The notes beneath the pieces were generated by a model, which searched no databases, was not told the origin of the DNA, and was given only the letters and a program-made list of their open reading frames with translations. A stretch of DNA of 64,000 nucleotides from Apostichopus japonicus (Eukaryota; Echinodermata; Holothuroidea; Aspidochirotida; Stichopodidae), in assembly GCF_037975245.1 (NCBI RefSeq), contig NC_092563.1, positions 12,266,001-12,330,000 of the forward strand, in the 5' to 3' direction. Both the position numbers and the translations under genes were made by a program. Shown here piece by piece: positions 61,194 through 64,000 of this stretch. Positions within the stretch are counted from its first letter, which is position 1, and each line of letters opens with the position of its first letter.

Positions 61194-62664
61194 GAAAATC
61201 GTAATGAGTTGGAAAATCAAGAACAGTACTAGTGAAAAACGGGATTCGAACCCGGGCCTCCCGCTCTGTACGCGGACACCCTAACCACTATAGGCTATGG
61301 ACGCTGATTGTATGTCCAGAGGTTCCAAACCGGTAAGGAAGGTCGTACTTGCACTGTGGGCGTTTGTCACCTGTATCGAACAATACTAGTTCTGTTTTGG
61401 TGACATATTTGGCCTTACTCTAGAGAAAATCATTGTGATTCCTAAAGCCGGATCTCGAAAGAGATACTTTGAACGTTGGGCTTTTGACTCATCAAATGTT
61501 TGCCTATGCTTCAATTCGTATCCACGAACACTAGTAATTTGCTTCCGGTTTGTCTGTCGTTCTCACCGTTTACTCTCTTCTCCTTGTTGACTTTATTTCT
61601 AAAAGTTCTATTTAGTCATAGTTTAGATCCTTCCATGTATAGTGCATTAAGCAGGAGGGTTAGATAAAAAACGAAAAAAATGAAATTGAAAATTCAATGT
61701 ATGCACTTACGCTATTTCTAAGACCGGTACAAAAATCTGTACAATGGTTTGGTTGTAAATACTAAAACTTATAAATCGAGATTCGTTGAATTCTGAGGGC
61801 GCCTTTCTGACTCTAACACAGAGATAAATACCCCAGATAAGAAGAACCATCTCGACTTGAGGAAAAAAAGAAGAGAAAATAGCAAGAAATTATAGAAAAA
61901 ACTAAAATATTCAAGTATGTTATAGAATATAGAATTTTAAATCTTAGACGGTCATTAATAAATACCCCCACCCCCTCCAACTCCACATTCCCGATCGCTG
62001 AACTGAATTCCTGTTACACTGTAATGTTTCATACCCACTACTATCTGCATGGCGTCAGAAGCCCCATGACACTCAATAAATGATACCCCCCCTCCCCCGT
62101 TTCTCAGTTATTTGATACGGAGTGTTAGCTCAGTTTTGGAGTGTTAGCTCAGTGGTTAACGCCGGTGCCTTTCAATCATAAGGTCCCGAGTTCGAGTCAC
62201 TCAAAAATTAACGTATGTCGTCCAGTAACAGAGTTGTTGACAAATGACAATTCATAATCATGGACGTTAAAATATGAATGTAAGAGACTGACTTCGGTTA
62301 GCTTGCGGCTTTGATAAGCCAATGATGGCTTCTTCGCGAGGTTCCTGCTTGCAGGAGGATCTAAAACACATACATACATACACACATACATACACACAGA
62401 TAAAATCCTCTCCTATGGTCACTATTCTTATACTTACCACCAAGTCCAGCATAGTCCCACCATTTGACAATGCAGGACTGAAACTTAACATTGTAGCCAG
62501 CCTCTACCACCTGAGAAGTTTCCTTCACGTTTGAGAAGTCTACCAGTGCAGCCACTACCAGATAGGCACACGTGATAACCAACAACACACCGAGTCGGGA
62601 CAGCAGACTAGAGTCAGGTATACGCACACGTTTAGCACTACGAACCTTAAACACACGAGTTATA
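52273..62664 (-). CDS. class C orphan GPCR, GPR158/GPR179-like, C-terminal five exons
   Basis: Exons are 62664-62438, 61855-61711, 59000-58898, 53741-53619 and 52506-52273 (stop). All junctions have AG/GT signals and phases match (1, 2, 0, 0). The first exon reads [20 protein letters not shown], then a helix-4 segment [18 protein letters not shown], then V-K-W-W-D-Y. The second reads [20 protein letters not shown] and E-F-N-E-S-R-F, the helix 5 and loop-3 signature of the GPR158/179 group. The third has [17 protein letters not shown], helix 7. The last two encode a short polar cytoplasmic tail of about 118 residues with an [12 protein letters not shown] helix and a Ser/Thr-rich end. Known vertebrate members have much longer tails. 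Upstream exons (extracellular domain, helices 1-3) lie beyond the right edge. The ligand is not inferable here. Confidence 0.85.
52570..53045. repeat. GGGTACTGGGGA minisatellite
   Basis: About 36 copies of a 12-14-bp unit (GGTACTGGGGAGG and GGTACTGGGGGAGG) in the last intron of the GPR158-like gene. The plus strand is strongly G-rich. Frames of repeated Gln-Tyr-Pro-Pro or Gly-Tyr-Trp-Gly across it are artefacts. Confidence 0.95.
54100..54563. repeat. 20-bp satellite, block 1
   Basis: From 54241 to 54560 there are 16 copies of TCTCGTTAAACTGACTATAC at exact 20-bp spacing, varying mainly as TATAC or TACAC. Before this lie older 19-bp units (CTCGTTAACTGACTACATT). The block lies in the 5.2-kb intron of the GPR158-like gene. 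Confidence 0.95.
54702..54733. repeat. (CA)n(TA)n microsatellite
   Basis: ACACACACACACACACA followed by TATATATATATATA. Confidence 0.9.
54821..55620 (-). mobile_element. decayed LINE inserted in the satellite
   Basis: On the minus strand, scattered frames keep the order of a jockey/CR1-like reverse transcriptase. D-W-F-S-A-N-K near 55555 is followed by [10 protein letters not shown] near 55410. Next come L-T-Y-C and [20 protein letters not shown] near 55170, then [10 protein letters not shown]. The last frame, 55081-54821, has [16 protein letters not shown] and [11 protein letters not shown]. Several stops and frameshifts are present. Satellite units flank it on both sides (blocks 54100-54563 and 55735-56250). 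Confidence 0.7.
55735..56255. repeat. 19-20-bp satellite, block 2
   Basis: More than 20 diverged units around ACTCTAGTTAACTGACTAC. It is the same family as block 1 but mostly with GTTAAC rather than GTTAAAC, and less uniform. Confidence 0.9.
56978..57903. mobile_element. nested non-autonomous hAT-like element
   Basis: Lies inside the larger hAT element. Ends are CAGGAACGTAGCTAAGG at 56978 and, reversed, CAGGGACGTCGTTAGAGG ending at 57903. The flanks are an exact 8-bp repeat CGTGTACC (56970-56977 and 57904-57911). At 926 bp it has no coding capacity. It contains a G tract, C/A homopolymers (57540-57565), a GCGCGCGTAGCGCGC palindrome near 57486, and a 33-bp palindrome at 57796-57828. Confidence 0.8.
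57796..57828. repeat. 33-bp perfect palindrome
   Basis: AGTGCGACAGTCGGAA, one central A, then the exact reverse complement. It sits near the right part of the nested hAT-like element. Confidence 0.95.
58060..58548 (-). pseudogene. hAT transposase C-terminal dimerisation domain
   Basis: A 162-residue frame. Residues about 70-110 read [20 protein letters not shown], then [13 protein letters not shown]. This is the core of the hAT C-terminal dimerisation domain, close to the zinc-finger MYM-type 1-like group of transposases. The N-terminal zinc finger and catalytic part are absent, because only about 170 bp separate this frame from the right terminus. It is the remnant of a deleted transposase and not a host gene. 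Confidence 0.85.
59001..60719. other. intron of the GPR158-like gene
   Basis: Holds C-rich tracts (59061-59072, 59670-59680) and a weak tRNA-like remnant. An internal RNA polymerase III box-B match GGTTCGAATCC is at 59997-60007, but no convincing acceptor stem or box A is present, so I do not call a tRNA gene. Confidence 0.5.
60720..60786. repeat. (TA)n microsatellite left of the palindrome
   Basis: TA dinucleotides with TACATA interruptions. Confidence 0.9.
60884..60927 (-). ncRNA. hammerhead-ribozyme-like motif, minus strand
   Basis: Exact reverse-complement copy of the plus-strand motif in the other palindrome arm. The predicted cut falls between the mirrored bases 60889 and 60888. On the minus strand the sequence continues into CGCTCTGTCCAATGGACATA (about 60842-60820), probably the rest of the parent retroelement. 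Confidence 0.5.
60929..60972 (+). ncRNA. hammerhead-ribozyme-like motif, plus strand
   Basis: The order of core boxes fits a type I hammerhead. Helix I is GTTGT (60929-60933) with ACAAC (60968-60972). Box C-U-G-A-N-G-A is CTGAAGA (60934-60940). Helix II is CGC/GCG closing a TACAAA loop (60942-60953), with a T-T mismatch at its base. Box GAAA is at 60955-60958. A 3-bp helix III, ACT/AGT, has a CCG loop. The predicted cut is after T60967. Very short helix III hammerheads are known in Penelope-like elements and small retrozymes. The mismatch next to the core could weaken activity. Activity is not shown. Confidence 0.55.
61013..61192. repeat. (AT)n microsatellite right of the palindrome
   Basis: About 180 bp of AT dinucleotide with regularly spaced TATGTTATA and TACATATA interruptions. 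Tyr-Ile open frames here are artefacts. Confidence 0.95.
61232..61304 (-). ncRNA. tRNA-derived sequence (SINE head or tRNA pseudogene)
   Basis: On the minus strand GCGTCCATAGCC, TAGTGGTTAGGGTGTCCGCG and CGGGTTCGAATCCCG give a D-arm-like, an anticodon-arm-like (TCCGC/GCGGG stem) and a perfect box B T-arm. The 5' seven bases do not pair with the 3' end (TTTTTCA), so this is not a working tRNA. Such heads are typical of tRNA-derived SINEs. The AT microsatellite follows 40 bp downstream, perhaps grown from the tail. Confidence 0.6.
62119..62203 (+). ncRNA. tRNA-derived SINE head with duplicated start
   Basis: GGAGTGTTAGCTCAG occurs at 62119-62133 and again at 62138-62152. The second is followed by TGGTTAACGCCGGTGCC and GAGTTCGAGTCACTC. 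Box A (TAGCTCAGTGG) is a perfect match and box B is near-perfect. The acceptor pairing is only partial, so I call a SINE or pseudo-tRNA. Confidence 0.55.
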
Positions 62665-63149
62665 CTGAAATGAAGAAAAAACAAATCTGAACGATGAGCA
62701 CAGACATCTGGAAAAAAGAATTATTATCAGATACATCCATTCGATGCTCCCCGGCAACCCTAACCCCATTGTTCGATGCACAGAACCATCTACTTTTATA
62801 TCTTAAAGCAGATGACTGCGCAACGCGTTATAGCAAGGCTGCGAAGGTACACGTGCGCACAAAATGATGACATTGAGTTGTTTTAAAAGTTCGAGAAGGT
62901 CAGCACTTTATCAAAATTTTAGTAAAGGCCTAAAACACTTTAAACATCAAAAGTTTTTTTTTAACTCATAGCTTTGATATAATGACTATCACAGTTGTCA
63001 TGGCAACGGTCGCCATGCTAAGTATGTTCCGGGTAAGGAGTCTCGATCGGTGAGTCACTCGTGGTAGGGTGGCAGAGGGTAGCCGGAAGTCCTTATATCT
63101 GAGAGAGTCTAACTATGTTAGTTTAGTAGAGAAAAGGATTAGGAGGGAC
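62665..63149. other. intron of the GPR158-like gene
   Basis: No further receptor exon was found here. The next upstream exon should lie beyond the window. Confidence 0.45.
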
Positions 63150-63415
63150 ACTTAAGTCCCCATCAAGGACCCTATAGAGAGAGAAAAAAAAAAACTGAAG
63201 ACACAAACACTCAGACCCGATTACAATGCTTAAAGTGCTTGTCCAAAGCATTCTTAAACCCATTGACACTACTTGCAAGTACAACTTTCTCAGGCAAACC
63301 ATTCCACTCATTCACAACCCTATTAGAAAAAAAGTTATGCCGAATATTAATCCTACTATGTGACTTTTGGAGTTTAAGACCATGACCTCTGGTACAACTA
63401 CTGTTAGCAAACATG
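63150..63415 (-). mobile_element. LINE 3' end
   Basis: Minus-strand frame 63414-63211 reads C-T-R-G-H-G-L-K-L-Q-K-S-H-S-R, then NFFSNRVVNEWNGLPEKVVL and F-K-N-A-L-D-K-H-F, the C-terminus of a jockey/CR1-type LINE. The 3' untranslated end includes a T tract and TAGGGTCCTTGATGGGGACT. The same family occurs inside the debris at 9940-10345. Confidence 0.75.
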
Positions 63416-64000
63416 AAAAAGTCATGTTCGACGTAGTTGTACGTTCGTGTAGTTGTACGTTCGAACGTACAACGTAGTTGTACGTTCGTGTGGCTGCTAC
63501 ATCCGTTATTTTGTGTGAACTAGCAGCTTGGCCGGCTTTCTTCAAACTTGAGGGTACCCAATGATGGGAACTTGAGTCTTTGTAGACCTTCAGAACGAAA
63601 TGTACACGCTATGTATATCGTATTTCTACCTGTCAGTTGTGGAAAAAAAAATACTTGAAACAAGGGTAAGAGGTCATTTCAATGGAAATTGTCTAATATT
63701 TGCTATAAATCCAAATTGGAAGGATTGAATTGACTATCCTCTTCGCAGGTATAATTGTTTTGTCAAGTGCTATCAAAATATTTCGTTACCATGGTAACTG
63801 AGGTCACAGGTTGCAGACTTACATAACGAAAGGCCCGAGTTCAAAGGTCGAATAAAGCTAAAGGTTTCTTTTCGCTATGACTATTATGACGAACGTTGAC
63901 GTGCAACCTCCACAAGAGTGAAGTATTAAAAAGTAAAAAAAAAATGTAGTTCTTTTTTGTGGCGACTGAAGCCCAAAATAGGCCTCTATGTTGTATTGTT
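63416..64000. other. right edge, nothing coding recognised
   Basis: Carries three short repeats of GTAGTTGTACGTTCG with an inverted GTACGTTCGAACGTAC at 63451-63466. The rest is unremarkable. Confidence 0.5.

Overview
This window looks like a piece of an animal nuclear genome, most likely a marine invertebrate deuterostome (an echinoderm, perhaps a sea cucumber). That placement is inference. It rests on spliced genes with GT..AG introns, AT-rich intergenic DNA, and a mix of CR1/L2-like and RTE-like LINEs, Penelope-like, hAT and Kolobok-like elements. There are no bacterial operons and no CRISPR arrays. All host genes I can support lie on the minus strand.

Region 1 (about 2-43 kb) is a head-to-tail tandem array of four three-exon genes for UNC93A-like membrane proteins of the major facilitator superfamily. 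Gene A is 5172-8660, B 14330-19003, C 22496-26120 and D 35182-41765. All four have intact reading frames and the same splice phases. Their flanks are duplicated with them, and B/C/D junctions can be placed near 20131 and 27172. The array is peppered with insertions: a CR1-like LINE tail shared by the 3' flanks of A and B but absent at the matching empty sites of C and D, a 5.2-kb THAP-bearing Kolobok-like DNA transposon below gene D, and a 1.5-kb foldback element in the second intron of D. A fifth, diverged and broken relative (45328-49252) lies beyond the array and carries an RTE-like LINE tail in its first intron.

Region 2 (about 47-52 kb) holds a decayed minisatellite, an AT microsatellite and otherwise unrecognised intergenic DNA.

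Region 3 (52273-62664) holds the last five exons of a class C orphan G-protein-coupled receptor resembling GPR158/GPR179. I joined them by matching splice sites and phases. The gene runs off the right side of the window, so its extracellular part and first helices are missing. Its introns hold a G-rich minisatellite, a 20-bp satellite split by a decayed LINE, a hAT element with perfect target-site duplications that itself contains a second hAT-like insertion, and a 169-bp near-perfect palindrome in which each arm carries a hammerhead-ribozyme-like core.

The genes do not form a pathway visible from sequence. UNC93A-like proteins are membrane proteins of poorly known function, and the GPR158-like gene is a separate receptor locus. 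The most notable items are the paired hammerhead-like motifs in the palindrome, the conflicting duplication history of the UNC93 array, and the Kolobok-like element.
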